Assembly (NCBI GenBank): GCA_963728075.1 | Contig: CAVSIP010000001.1 | Location: forward strand, 434,001-498,000 | Length of the DNA: 64,000 nucleotides | Reading direction: 5' to 3' | Origin: CAVSIP01 sp963728075 | Lineage (GTDB): Bacteria; Actinomycetota; Actinomycetes; JAFAQI01; DASSKL01 | Part shown: positions 37,244 to 46,227 of the stretch, in pieces | Numbering within the stretch: position 1 is the first letter of the stretch | How the letters are laid out: each line of letters starts with the position of its first letter | Position numbers and translations under genes: made by a program | The notes under the pieces: model-generated | What the model saw: only the letters and a program-made list of their open reading frames with translations | The model's database searches: none | Told to the model about the DNA's origin: nothing

Positions 37244-37486
37244 GTGCTGACCTTGTTCATCTCTGCACTGATCGTCGTGACGAGCCTCCTGCTCGTCGCG
37301 CTGATCCTCCTGCACCGCGGCAAGGGTGGTGGCCTGTCCGACCTGTTCGGCGGCGGCGTCTCCTCGACGCTGTCCGGCTCGTCCGTGGTGGAGAAGAACC
37401 TGGACCGGATCACGATCGTGACCGCCGTCATCTGGTTCGCGTGCATCGTGGCGCTCGAGCTGTCGCTCGGCCCCAGCAGCGGCTGA
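37244..37486 (+). CDS. secG: Preprotein translocase subunit SecG
   Basis: 80 residues, two membrane helices (FISALIVVTSLLLVALILLH and the IVTAVIWFACIVALEL region) around a cytoplasmic loop with GKGGGLSDLFGGGVSS, the SecG signature. Part of the SecYEG channel, where it stimulates SecA-driven export. GTG 37244. No strong ribosome-binding site is seen; GTAACCT precedes it, so it may be coupled to the opp operon or leaderless. Usually adjacent to tpiA in actinobacteria. Confidence 0.93.
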   Translation: MLTLFISALIVVTSLLLVALILLHRGKGGGLSDLFGGGVSSTLSGSSVVEKNLDRITIVTAVIWFACIVALELSLGPSSG

Positions 37487-37495
37487 GCCGATGAT

Positions 37496-37513
37496 GCGGG
37501 GGATCCGTCCCGC
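37496..37513 (+). terminator. Small hairpin between secG and rbpA
   Basis: GCGGGG (37496-37501) pairs with TCCCGC (37508-37513), six pairs with one G-U, loop GATCCG. It follows the secG stop by 9 bases. No U-tract. Confidence 0.4.
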
Positions 37514-37548
37514 GCCGTTGTCCGACCGAACCGTAAGGGAGCCAGTCC

Positions 37549-37890
37549 GTGGCCGGTGGTAGCGCGATCAGGGGCAGCCGAGTCGGCGCCGGCCCCATGG
37601 GTGAGGCCGAGCGCGGCGAGTCCGCCCCTCGCCGGCGCACGTCGTTCTGGTGCGCGAACGGGCACGAGAGCCGCCCGTCCTTCGCCGCCGACGCGCCCAT
37701 CCCGGACACCTGGGACTGCCCGCGCTGTGGATTCCCGGCCAGCCAGGACCGCGACAACCCTCCGGCCCCGCCGCGCACCGAACCGTACAAGACCCACCTC
37801 GCGTACGTCCGCGAGCGCCGCAACGACGAGGACGGCGAGGCGATCCTCGCCGAGGCCCTCGCCGCGCTGCGGGAGCGCCGGGGCGGCTGA
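37549..37890 (+). CDS. rbpA: RNA polymerase-binding protein RbpA
   Basis: 113 residues. SFWCANGHESRPSFAADAPIPDTWDCPRCG is a zinc-ribbon-like core with Cys pairs, followed by a basic linker and a helical C-terminus (YVRERRNDEDGEAILAEALAAL) that binds the housekeeping sigma factor. RbpA is an actinobacteria-specific activator that stabilises open complexes with group 1 sigma factors. GTG 37549 with AAGGGA upstream. It converges on the leftward pentose phosphate operon with 6 bases between stop codons. Confidence 0.95.
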   Translation: MAGGSAIRGSRVGAGPMGEAERGESAPRRRTSFWCANGHESRPSFAADAPIPDTWDCPRCGFPASQDRDNPPAPPRTEPYKTHLAYVRERRNDEDGEAILAEALAALRERRGG

Positions 37891-37896
37891 ACCAGG

Positions 37897-38676
37897 TCAG
37901 GGCGAGGCGATCCTCGCCAGCTCGGGCGGTAGCGCGCTCGCGGCCGCGCGGTCCAGCAGCCACAGCGTCCGGCTGCGCCCGTGGACGCCGGCGGCCGGTA
38001 CCTGGACGGGTCCGGCGCCGGACAGGGCGAGTCGCGCCGCGCGAGCCTTCTCCTGGCCGGCGGCGACCACCCACACCTCTCGCGCGGCGTTGACGGCCGC
38101 GAGCCCGAGCGAGAGCCGGGTGGGCGGGGGCTTCGGGGCTCCGCGTACGGCCAGCACCGGGCGCTCGTCGTGCACCCCCGGGCTCTCGGGGAACAGCGAC
38201 GCGACGTGGCCGTCGGCGCCCACGCCGAGCAGCAGCACGTCGAACGTCGGCACCGGCCCGTGGTCCTCCGGCCGGGCCGCCGCGGCGAGCAGCGCCGCGT
38301 AGCGCTCCGCGGCGGCCTCCGGGTCGTCACCGTCCGGGCCGTCGGCGGAGGGCATGGGGCGCACCCGGTCGGGGTCGCAGCCGACCGCGTCGAGCAGGGC
38401 CGTACGCGCCTGGGTCTCGTTGCGGTCCGGGTGCCCGGCGGGCAGGAACCGCTCGTCCCCCCACCACACGTCCAGCCGCCCCCAGTCGACCGCGTCGCGG
38501 GCGGGGGAGGAGCGCAGCGTGCGCAGCGTCGCGATGCCGATGCCGCCACCGGTGAGCACCACGGAGGCGGAGTCGTGGGCGGCCTGCGCGTCGACGAGCG
38601 CGGTGACCAACCGGGCGGCGACCGCCTGCGCGAGCAGCTCCGCGTCCCGGTGCACCACCACCATCGGTGGGTTCAT
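37897..38676 (-). CDS. pgl: 6-phosphogluconolactonase
   Basis: 259 residues from ATG 38676. SVVLTGGGIGIATLRTL, WWGDERFLPAGHPDRNETQAR and LLLGVGADGHVASLFPESPG are the conserved substrate-binding segments of the Pgl/DevB family. Hydrolyses 6-phosphoglucono-lactone made by the G6P dehydrogenase encoded two genes upstream. Last gene of the tkt-tal-pgi-zwf-opcA-pgl operon, 13 bases after opcA. Confidence 0.95.
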   Translation of the reverse strand: MNPPMVVVHRDAELLAQAVAARLVTALVDAQAAHDSASVVLTGGGIGIATLRTLRSSPARDAVDWGRLDVWWGDERFLPAGHPDRNETQARTALLDAVGCDPDRVRPMPSADGPDGDDPEAAAERYAALLAAAARPEDHGPVPTFDVLLLGVGADGHVASLFPESPGVHDERPVLAVRGAPKPPPTRLSLGLAAVNAAREVWVVAAGQEKARAARLALSGAGPVQVPAAGVHGRSRTLWLLDRAAASALPPELARIASP

Positions 38677-38689
38677 CGTGCGGCCTCCC

Positions 38690-39673
38690 TCATCGTCCGG
38701 TGTCTGCCGGGTCGCGCCAGACGAAGCGGCGCCGCGCGTCCCGGTCCTGCAGCCCGCCGACCGCGGTCGCGGCCGACAGCGCGTCGGCGTACGTCTCGTC
38801 CGGGTCCAGCCGGCGCATCTCCTCGGCGAGCAGCTCCCCGAGCGGTCGCCGGCCGACCGGGACCAGCCGGTCCGGTCGTCCCGGGAGGGACAGGGTCGCC
38901 AGCCGTCCCTGGGGGCGCTCGACGCCCACGCTCGCGGAGCTGCCGTCAGGGCCGGTGACCTCGACGCTGACCGCACCCACTCCTGGTACGTCCGCCTCGC
39001 CGAGGTGCACCGGTACGCCCAGCCGTCCGCCCAGCCACCCGCCGAGCAGGGCGGCGGTGGGGTTGCCGGGGGAGGCGGTGACCGTGGCGGCGACCGCTGT
39101 GGCGGGCAGCGCGTCGAAGGAGGCCGCCAGCAGGCTGCGCCACGGCGTCGTCCGGGTCCAGGCCAGGTCGGTGTCGCCGGGTGCGTAGTCCACCGCCCGG
39201 CGGTGCAGCGCGGCCAGCGGGTCCGCGGCCTGCGCGCAGTCGGTGATCCGGCGGTCCGCGAGGACGCCGAGGGGGTCCGTCGCGATCTCGTCCGGCGGCG
39301 GGCCGTGCCACCAGGTGATGACCGGTGTGTCGGCCGCGAGCAGCGGCAGCACGACGGACTCGGGGTGCAGGGTGAGCCGCCCCCACATTCGCAGGGCCAC
39401 CGCCTCGGTGGGCCCGAACCGGCCGCCCACGGACACCTCCGCGTCGAGCCGGCTCTCGGCGTCGAGCCCGCGCCGGACGACGAAGACGAGCCGGCAGGGG
39501 TGCGCGGCGGCGGCGACCGTGGCGGCCTCCTCGGCCGCCCGCACCTGCGGCTCGTCGACGAGCACGACGAGGGTCACCGCGACGCCGGACGCGACCGCGC
39601 CGCTGGTCCGGCGCTCGGCCGCCAGCGCGCGCAGCACCTCGGTTCCGTCGGTGTCCCACAGGGTCACGGTCAT
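38690..39673 (-). CDS. opcA: Glucose-6-phosphate dehydrogenase assembly protein OpcA
   Basis: 327 residues from ATG 39673. WDTDGTEVLRALAAERR at the N-terminus, HPCRLVFVVRR, the conserved TPVITWWHGPPP and a DLAWTRTTPWRSLLAA segment are diagnostic. OpcA is an actinobacterial and cyanobacterial partner needed for assembly or redox activation of G6P dehydrogenase. Directly follows zwf with 7 bases between, the usual arrangement. Confidence 0.95.
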   Translation of the reverse strand: MTVTLWDTDGTEVLRALAAERRTSGAVASGVAVTLVVLVDEPQVRAAEEAATVAAAAHPCRLVFVVRRGLDAESRLDAEVSVGGRFGPTEAVALRMWGRLTLHPESVVLPLLAADTPVITWWHGPPPDEIATDPLGVLADRRITDCAQAADPLAALHRRAVDYAPGDTDLAWTRTTPWRSLLAASFDALPATAVAATVTASPGNPTAALLGGWLGGRLGVPVHLGEADVPGVGAVSVEVTGPDGSSASVGVERPQGRLATLSLPGRPDRLVPVGRRPLGELLAEEMRRLDPDETYADALSAATAVGGLQDRDARRRFVWRDPADTGR

Positions 39674-39680
39674 GATCCGC

Positions 39681-41228
39681 TCACGGCCTTCTCCACGCGC
39701 GCCCGTCGCCGGCGAGCATCGCGTCGGCGCCCGGTGGTCCCCACTCGCCGGCGCGGTAGGTCTCCGGCGGCCGGCCGGCCCAGAACTCCTCGAGCGGGTC
39801 GATCACCCGCCAGCTCGCCTCGACCTCGGCGGCGTCCGGGAACAGCGTGCGGTCGCCGACCAGCACGTCGAGCAGCAGCCGCTCGTACGCCTCCGGCGAG
39901 GACTCGGTGAACGCGTCGCCGTAGAGGAAGTCCATCGACACATCGCGCACCTCCATCTGGGAGCCGGGCACCTTGGAGCCGAACCGCAGCGTGACCCCCT
40001 CGTCCGGCTGCACGCGGATGACCAGCTGGTTCTGGCCGAGCTCCTCGGTCGCGGTCTCGGAGAACGGCAGATGCGGCGCCCGCTTGAACAGCACCGCCAC
40101 CTCGGTCACCCGCCGCGGGAGCCGCTTGCCCGTCCGCAGGTAGAACGGCACACCCGCCCACCGCCGGGTCTGCACGCCGAGCTTCACGGCGGCGTACGTC
40201 TCCGTGGTCGACCCGGCGGGTACGTCCTTCTCGTCGCGGTAGCCGGGCACGCGCCGGCCGGCCAGCCAGCCCTGCGCGTACTGGCCGCGGACGGCGTACG
40301 CCGACAGCTCGTCGGGCAGCGTCACCGCGCCGAGCACCTTGAGCTTCTCGGTGCGGATCGCGTCGGCGTCGAAGGAGACCGGCTCCTCCATCGCGGTGAG
40401 CGCCAGCAGCTGCAGCAGGTGGTTCTGCAGCACGTCGCGCGCCGCCCCGGCACGGTCGTAGAAGCCGGCGCGGGTGCCGATCCCCACGTCCTCGGCCATG
40501 GTGATCTGCACCGAGTCGATGTGGTGGGCGTTCCAGATCGGCTCGAACAAGGTGTTCGCGAACCGCAGGGCGAGGATGTTCTGAACCGTCTCCTTGCCCA
40601 GGTAGTGGTCGATCCGGTACACGGCCGGCGGGGTGAAGACGTCGTCGACCAGGCTGTTCAGCTCGCGCGAGGACGGCAGGTCGTGGCCGAACGGCTTCTC
40701 CACGATGACCCGCCGCCAGCCGCCTCGGTCGGCGTCGTCGGCCATCCCGGTACGCGCCAGCTGGTGCAGCACGACGGGGAACGCCGACGGCGGGATCGAC
40801 AGGTAGAACGCGGCGTTGCCCGCGATGCCGTGGGTGTCCTCCAGCTCGACGAGCGTGTCGTGCATCCGGTCGAACGCGTCGTCGTCCTCGAACGAGCCGG
40901 GGACGAAGCACAGGCTGTCGGCGACCCGTTGCCACACGTCCTCGCGGAACCCGGTCCGTGACCCCTGCTCCGCGGCCCGGCGGGCCAGGTCGTGGAAGTC
41001 GCCGGTTCCCCAGTCGCGGCGGGCGAAGCCCAGCAGCGCGAAGCCGGGCGGCAGCAGCCCGCGGTTGGCCAGGTCGTAGACCGCGGGGATGAGCTTCTTG
41101 CGGGCCAGGTCGCCCGTCACGCCGAAGACGACGAGCGCGCACGGGCCGGGGACGCGTGGCAGCCGGCGGTCGCGGGGATCGCGCAGCGGGTTGCCCCGCT
41201 GCGCGGCCGGCTGTGGCTCGCCGCTCAC
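39681..41228 (-). CDS. zwf: Glucose-6-phosphate 1-dehydrogenase
   Basis: 515 residues. NADP-binding VVFGVTGDLARKKLIPAVYD near residue 35, substrate and catalytic site YRIDHYLGKETVQNIL (about 205), EKPFGHDLPSSRELN, and the late PFYLRTGKRLPRR. First enzyme of the oxidative pentose phosphate pathway, producing NADPH. GTG 41228 overlaps the pgi stop as GTGA. Placement beside opcA and pgl makes a complete oxidative branch apart from 6-phosphogluconate dehydrogenase, which is not in the window. Confidence 0.97.
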   Translation of the reverse strand: MSGEPQPAAQRGNPLRDPRDRRLPRVPGPCALVVFGVTGDLARKKLIPAVYDLANRGLLPPGFALLGFARRDWGTGDFHDLARRAAEQGSRTGFREDVWQRVADSLCFVPGSFEDDDAFDRMHDTLVELEDTHGIAGNAAFYLSIPPSAFPVVLHQLARTGMADDADRGGWRRVIVEKPFGHDLPSSRELNSLVDDVFTPPAVYRIDHYLGKETVQNILALRFANTLFEPIWNAHHIDSVQITMAEDVGIGTRAGFYDRAGAARDVLQNHLLQLLALTAMEEPVSFDADAIRTEKLKVLGAVTLPDELSAYAVRGQYAQGWLAGRRVPGYRDEKDVPAGSTTETYAAVKLGVQTRRWAGVPFYLRTGKRLPRRVTEVAVLFKRAPHLPFSETATEELGQNQLVIRVQPDEGVTLRFGSKVPGSQMEVRDVSMDFLYGDAFTESSPEAYERLLLDVLVGDRTLFPDAAEVEASWRVIDPLEEFWAGRPPETYRAGEWGPPGADAMLAGDGRAWRRP

Positions 41229-42853
41229 CGCCCGGCGTCGCCCGCGGCGTCGAGCAGCCGGCGCACCCCGGCCGGCCGGTCGGTGAGGTGCAGCCGGACG
41301 AGCGGCCGTGAGCGAGACTCCAGCGCCTCCCGGTCACCGGCCGCCTGGGCCGCCTGGAGCCGGCCGAAGGTGAACTCGCGGCCCGGGACGGCCACGTCGT
41401 GCTCGACCGCGCCGGTGACCTGCAGGAACGCGCCGGTGGCCGGGCCGCCCTTGTGGTACTGGCCGGTGGAGTGCAGGAAGCGCGGTGCCCACCCGAACGT
41501 CACGGGGTGCGCCGTGCGGGCGGCGAGCAGGTCGCGGACCCCTGCGGCCGCGGCGTCGCCGTGGCGGTCGAGGTAGGCGGTGACCGCCAGGTAGCCCCGC
41601 TCCGGGACCGCACCGAGCAGCGCGCCGAGGACGTCCTCGAGGCTGCCGGCACCGGTCAGCAGGCCGGGGTCGGCGGCGTAGACCTCCACCGGGCCGTCGA
41701 CGAGCACGGGCTTCGCCTCGGGCAGGCCGTCGGCGAGCACGCGGTTCGTGTTGTCCTTGGACTCCTGCACGTTCGGCTGGTCGAACGGGTCGACGCCGAT
41801 GACGCGGCCCGCGACCGCGGTGGCGTACTCCCACACGAGGAGCTGCGCGCCCAGCGGCCCGGTCACCATGGTGCCGTCCGCCGGCTGGTCACCGCCGAGG
41901 GTGACCAGGTGCAGGTCGGTGCCGGGCGCGAAGCCGGGCGCCTCCGGTCCGCCGACGACGACCGGCAGCAGCCCGCGGCCGTTCTTGCCGGTCGACTCGG
42001 CGACCAGCTGCTCGATCCAGTCGCCGAGCCCGGCGATGCCGGACCCGGCGTCGGCGAGCACGACCTTGTCGTGCCCGGACCGGGCCGCGCCGCCCAGCGC
42101 GGCGCCCAGCCACAGCCCGGGGTTGTCGGCCAGCCGGCCCAGCGCCGGTTCCACGGCGCGAGCCTGCTCCAGCAGCTCGCCGACCGGTACGCCGGCGAGC
42201 CCGCTGGGGACGAGCCCGAACGCGGTCAGCGCCGAGTACCGGCCGCCCACGTTCGGGTCCGCCTCGAACACGGCCCGGTAGCCGGCGTCCGTGGCGGTGC
42301 GCTGCAGCGGCGAGCCCGGGTCGGTCACGACGACGATGCGGCGAGCGGGGTCGACGCCCGCGTCGCGGAACGCCTGCTCGAACGCGCGGCGCTGGCTGTC
42401 GGTCTCGACCGTCGACCCGGACTTGCTGCTCACGACGACGACGGTGCGGTCCAGGCGGTCGCTCAGGGCCGCGGCGACCTGCTGGGGGTCCGTGGAGTCG
42501 AGCACGGTGAGCTCGGCGCCGTACGTACGGGTGATGACCTCCGGGGCCAGCGAGGAGCCGCCCATGCCGCAGAGGACCACGTGGTCGAGGCCGTCGGCGG
42601 CGAGCTCCGCGCGCAGCGCCTCGATCCGCCCGGGCAGGTCGCGGCTGGTCCGGGTGCAGTCCAGCCACCCCAGCCGGACCGAGGCCTCGGGCGCCGCCGC
42701 GGGGCCCCACAGCGTCGGGTCCTTCGCGGCCAGCGCGCTCGGCAGGCCGTCGGCGACCGCCTCCTCGAGCGCGCCGTCGCGGGCACCGGTGAGCACGCCG
42801 CCGGAGGTGGCGACGGTCACCCCGCCGGCCGTCACCGAGGCCGGGAAGCTCAC
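41225..42853 (-). CDS. pgi: Glucose-6-phosphate isomerase
   Basis: 542 residues from GTG 42853, which overlaps the tal stop as GTGA. VVLCGMGGSSLAPEVITRT and VVVSSKSGSTVETDSQRRAF are the sugar-phosphate (SIS) loops; FEADPNVGGRYSALTAFGLV matches the isomerase signature; PFDQPNVQESKDNTNRVL lies near residue 370. It is the divergent actinobacterial type placed in pentose phosphate operons. Interconverts glucose-6-phosphate and fructose-6-phosphate. The long frame continuing upstream to 43579 is the shadow of tal. Confidence 0.94.
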   Translation of the reverse strand: MSFPASVTAGGVTVATSGGVLTGARDGALEEAVADGLPSALAAKDPTLWGPAAAPEASVRLGWLDCTRTSRDLPGRIEALRAELAADGLDHVVLCGMGGSSLAPEVITRTYGAELTVLDSTDPQQVAAALSDRLDRTVVVVSSKSGSTVETDSQRRAFEQAFRDAGVDPARRIVVVTDPGSPLQRTATDAGYRAVFEADPNVGGRYSALTAFGLVPSGLAGVPVGELLEQARAVEPALGRLADNPGLWLGAALGGAARSGHDKVVLADAGSGIAGLGDWIEQLVAESTGKNGRGLLPVVVGGPEAPGFAPGTDLHLVTLGGDQPADGTMVTGPLGAQLLVWEYATAVAGRVIGVDPFDQPNVQESKDNTNRVLADGLPEAKPVLVDGPVEVYAADPGLLTGAGSLEDVLGALLGAVPERGYLAVTAYLDRHGDAAAAGVRDLLAARTAHPVTFGWAPRFLHSTGQYHKGGPATGAFLQVTGAVEHDVAVPGREFTFGRLQAAQAAGDREALESRSRPLVRLHLTDRPAGVRRLLDAAGDAGR

Positions 42854-43962
42854 GCGTCGCCCTTCTGCTCGAGCTGGCGGGACACCACGTCGATGAGCTC
42901 GTTCCAGGAGGCGGCGAACTTGTCGACGCCCTCCGCCTCGAGGACGCGCACCACGTCGTCGTAGTCGACCCCCAGCTCGGCCAGGCGGTCCAGCACGGCG
43001 TGGGCGTCGCTGTAGTGACCTCGCACGCTGTCGGCGGGGATGTCGCCGTGGTCGTACGTGGCCTCCAGGGTCGACTCCGGCATCGTGTTGACCGTGCCCG
43101 GCGCCACCAGCTCGGTCACGTAGACCGTGTCCGGGTACGACGGGTCCTTCGTCGACGTCGACGCCCACAGCGGCCGCTGCGGGCGGGCACCGGCCGCCTC
43201 CAGGACGCGCCAGCGGTCGGAGGCGGAGCGGGTCTCGAACAGCTCGTAGGCCAGCCGGGCGTTGGCGACCGCCGCCTTGCCCTTCATCCCGCGTGCCTCG
43301 TCGCTGCCGATCTTCTCCAGCCGCTGGTCGACCTCGGTGTCGACGCGGGAGACGAAGAACGACGCGACGCTGCCGAGCCGTGACAGGTCGTGGCCGGCCT
43401 TGCGGGCCCGCTCCATGCCGTCGAAGAACGCGTCGATCACGGCGTCGTAGCGCTGCAGCGAGAAGATCAGCGTCACGTTCACACTGATGCCCTCGGACAG
43501 CACCTGGCTGATCGCCGGCAGCCCCGCCTCGGTGGCCGGGATCTTGATGAACAGGTTGGGCCGGTCGACCAGCCACCACAGCGCCCGCGCCTCGGCGACC
43601 GTGCGCTCGGCGTCGTAGGCGAGCCGCGGGTCCACCTCGATCGACACCCGGCCGTCCACGCCGTCGGTCGCGTCGTAGACCGGGCGCAGCACGTCGCAGG
43701 CCCAGCGGACGTCGTACGTGGTCAGTGCCCGCAGCGCCTCACCGACGGCGACCCCGCGCGCCTGCAGGTCGTGCAGCTGCGGGGCGTACGCGTCGCTGGT
43801 GGAGATCGCCTTCTGGAAGATCGACGGGTTCGTCGTGACCCCGACGACCTGCCGGTCGCGGACGAGGTCGCCGAGGTTGCCGGTGCGCAGCCGGTCGCGG
43901 CTGATGTCGTCGATCCAGACGGAGACACCGGCCGCGGAGAGCGTGGTCAGCGGGTCGGTCAT
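42850..43962 (-). CDS. tal: Transaldolase
   Basis: 370 residues from ATG 43962. SVWIDDISRDRLRTGNL, GVTTNPSIFQKAIS and the Schiff-base lysine in RPNLFIKIPATEAGLPAI (about residue 140) identify it. SVNVTLIFSLQRYDAVI follows. Length fits the longer actinobacterial and cyanobacterial transaldolase class. Moves a dihydroxyacetone unit between sugar phosphates in the non-oxidative branch. Twelve bases after tkt. Confidence 0.97.
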   Translation of the reverse strand: MTDPLTTLSAAGVSVWIDDISRDRLRTGNLGDLVRDRQVVGVTTNPSIFQKAISTSDAYAPQLHDLQARGVAVGEALRALTTYDVRWACDVLRPVYDATDGVDGRVSIEVDPRLAYDAERTVAEARALWWLVDRPNLFIKIPATEAGLPAISQVLSEGISVNVTLIFSLQRYDAVIDAFFDGMERARKAGHDLSRLGSVASFFVSRVDTEVDQRLEKIGSDEARGMKGKAAVANARLAYELFETRSASDRWRVLEAAGARPQRPLWASTSTKDPSYPDTVYVTELVAPGTVNTMPESTLEATYDHGDIPADSVRGHYSDAHAVLDRLAELGVDYDDVVRVLEAEGVDKFAASWNELIDVVSRQLEQKGDA

Positions 43963-43974
43963 GGTGGCTCCTCG

Positions 43975-46062
43975 TCAGTTGCCGGTCGTGGTCCCGCTCG
44001 TGGCCCCGAGCCGGGACAGGCTCGCGTGTGCGGCGGCCACGATGCGGTCGGCGGTGATGCCGAACTGCTCGTAGAGCACGGCGTACGGCGCGCTGGCCCC
44101 GTAGTGCTCGATGCTGAGCACCTCGCCCGCGTCGCCCACCACCTCACGCCAGCCCATGCCCACCGCGGCCTCGACGGACACCCGCGCGCGGACCGCGGGC
44201 GGGAGCACCTGCTGACGGTACGCGTCGTCCTGGGCGTCGAACCACTCGCGGCACGGCATCGACACCACCCGGGTCGGCGTGCCCTCGGCCTCCAGCCGCT
44301 CGCGGGCCTGCAACGCCAGGTGCACCTCGCTGCCCGTGGCGACCAGGATGACCTCCGGCGTGCCGGTGCCCGCCTCGGCCAGCACGTACGCCCCGCGCGC
44401 GACCTGGTCGGCGGGCGCGAGCGCGTCGCGGTCGAGGACCGGGACGTTCTGCCGGGTGAGGCACAGGGCGGCCGGGCGGTCCGCGTTCTCGAGCACCGTG
44501 CGCCAGGCCGCGGCGGTCTCGGTCGCGTCGGCCGGGCGGATGACGTCCAGGCCCGGGATCGCCCGCAGCGCGGCGAGGTGCTCGATCGGCTGGTGGGTCG
44601 GGCCGTCCTCGCCGAGCCCGATCGAGTCGTGCGTCCAGACGTAGACGACCGGCAGGCGCATGAGCGCGGCGAGCCGCACGCTGGGCCGCATGTAGTCGCT
44701 GAAGACGAGGAAGGTGCCGCCGAAGACCCGGGTCGGCCCGTGCAGGGCGATGCCGTTCATCGCCGCACCCATGGCGTGCTCGCGGATGCCGAAGTGCAGC
44801 ACCCGGCCGTACGGCGACCCGCCATGAGCCTCGGGGAGGAAGGACTGCTCGCCGTCGATCTCGGTGTTGTTGCTCTCACCGAGGTCGGCGGACCCGCCCC
44901 ACAGCTCGGGCAGGACGGGAGCCAGGGCGTTGATCACCTGCCCGGACGCCTTGCGCGTCGCGATCTGCTTGCCCGCCTCGAAGGCCGGCAGCTTCTCCGC
45001 CCAGCCGTCGGGCAGCCGGCGGGCGCGCATGCGGTCCAGCTCCTGGGCCGCGGCCGGGTGGGCCTGCCGCCACGCCGTGAAGCGCTGGTCCCACTCGGCC
45101 CGCAGCGCACGGCCGCGGTCGACCACCCGGCGCGCGTGCGCCAGCACGTCCTCGGGCACGTCGAACGACCGCTGCGGGTCCATGCCCATCTCGCGCTTGG
45201 TCGCCGCGACCTCGTCCGCGCCGAGCGCCGAGCCGTGGGCCTTGCCGGTGTTGCGGGCGTGCGGCGAGGGCCAGGCGATGATGCTGCGGACCCCGATGAT
45301 GCTCGGGCGGTCGGTCGTCTCCCGAGCGGTCACCAGCGCCGTGTACAGGGCCTCGACGTCGTTGACGTCCTCCACGCGCTGGGTGTGCCACCCGTACGCG
45401 GCGTAGCGGCCGAGGACGTCCTCGGACAGCGCCACCCGGGTGTCACCCTCGATGGAGATGTGGTTGTCGTCGTAGAGCAGGACGAGGTTGCCGAGCTGCT
45501 GGTGCCCGGCGAGGCTGGCCGCCTCCGCCTGCACGCCCTCCTCGATGTCACCGTCGCTGGCGAACGCCCAGATCGTGTGGTCGAACGGGGAGGTGCCGGG
45601 TGCGGCGTCCGGGTCGAACAGGCCCCGCTCCCGCCGGGCCGCCATGGCCATGCCGACCGCGTTGCCGACCCCCTGGCCCAGCGGTCCGGTCGTCGTCTCC
45701 ACGCCCGCCGTGTGCCCGTGCTCCGGGTGGCCGGGGGTGCGGCTGCCCCACTGCCGGTAGCGGCGCAGGTCGTCCAGCGTCAGCCCGTACCCGGACAGGT
45801 AGAGCTGGATGTAGAGGGTGAGGCTGGAGTGCCCGCACGACAGGACGAACCGGTCCCGGCCCAGCCAGTCCGGGTCCGTGGGGTCGTGGCGCAGCAGCCG
45901 CTGGAAGAGCAGGTACGCCGCCGGAGCCAGGCTCATGGCGGTGCCGGGGTGGCCGTTGCCCGCCTCCTCGACGGCGTCCATCGCCAGGGCGCGGACGACG
46001 TCCACGGCACGCTGGTCGAGGTCGCCCCACTCGAGGGCCTGTGGCTTCGGGCTGGTGCTCAC
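43975..46062 (-). CDS. tkt: Transketolase
   Basis: 695 residues from GTG 46062. Thiamine diphosphate and metal binding is shown by ASDGDIEEGVQAEAASLAGH with later LLYDDNHISIEG. GHPGTAMSLAPAAYLLF lies near the start, HDSIGLGEDGPTHQPIEHLA carries catalytic residues, and a C-terminal regulatory domain completes the protein. Full length, no gaps. First gene of the leftward pentose phosphate operon. Its promoter must lie in the 165-base region shared with the divergent ctaB. Confidence 0.97.
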   Translation of the reverse strand: MSTSPKPQALEWGDLDQRAVDVVRALAMDAVEEAGNGHPGTAMSLAPAAYLLFQRLLRHDPTDPDWLGRDRFVLSCGHSSLTLYIQLYLSGYGLTLDDLRRYRQWGSRTPGHPEHGHTAGVETTTGPLGQGVGNAVGMAMAARRERGLFDPDAAPGTSPFDHTIWAFASDGDIEEGVQAEAASLAGHQQLGNLVLLYDDNHISIEGDTRVALSEDVLGRYAAYGWHTQRVEDVNDVEALYTALVTARETTDRPSIIGVRSIIAWPSPHARNTGKAHGSALGADEVAATKREMGMDPQRSFDVPEDVLAHARRVVDRGRALRAEWDQRFTAWRQAHPAAAQELDRMRARRLPDGWAEKLPAFEAGKQIATRKASGQVINALAPVLPELWGGSADLGESNNTEIDGEQSFLPEAHGGSPYGRVLHFGIREHAMGAAMNGIALHGPTRVFGGTFLVFSDYMRPSVRLAALMRLPVVYVWTHDSIGLGEDGPTHQPIEHLAALRAIPGLDVIRPADATETAAAWRTVLENADRPAALCLTRQNVPVLDRDALAPADQVARGAYVLAEAGTGTPEVILVATGSEVHLALQARERLEAEGTPTRVVSMPCREWFDAQDDAYRQQVLPPAVRARVSVEAAVGMGWREVVGDAGEVLSIEHYGASAPYAVLYEQFGITADRIVAAAHASLSRLGATSGTTTGN

Positions 46063-46183
46063 GCTCTCCGGCTCCCCTCGGGGCTGTCGCCGTGTCGGCT
46101 CGGGCGCGAGCCTACCCGGGGGGCCCGCCCACGACGCGCTGCCGGGCGGCGGGGCGCCGGGCCGGTCGTCCGGAATGCGACGC

Positions 46184-46189
46184 TAGGAT
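46184..46189 (+). promoter_or_regulatory. Candidate -10 box for ctaB
   Basis: TAGGAT, a favoured actinobacterial -10, lies 38 bases before the ctaB GTG in the tkt/ctaB divergent region. A matching -35 is not evident. Confidence 0.3.
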
Positions 46190-46227
46190 GCGAACGCGCC
46201 GTCCTCCTCGAAGGTGAGCCCTCCCGC

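Noticed and set aside
37487..37548. SigR-type promoter (GGAAT-N18-GTT) for rbpA
   Set aside because: A GGGGAT and a GTT are present but only about 12 bases apart, too close for the consensus.
43390..46227. Very long plus-strand frame running into ctaB
   Set aside because: The part before 46228 is antisense to tal and tkt; the first real start with a suitable spacing is GTG 46228.
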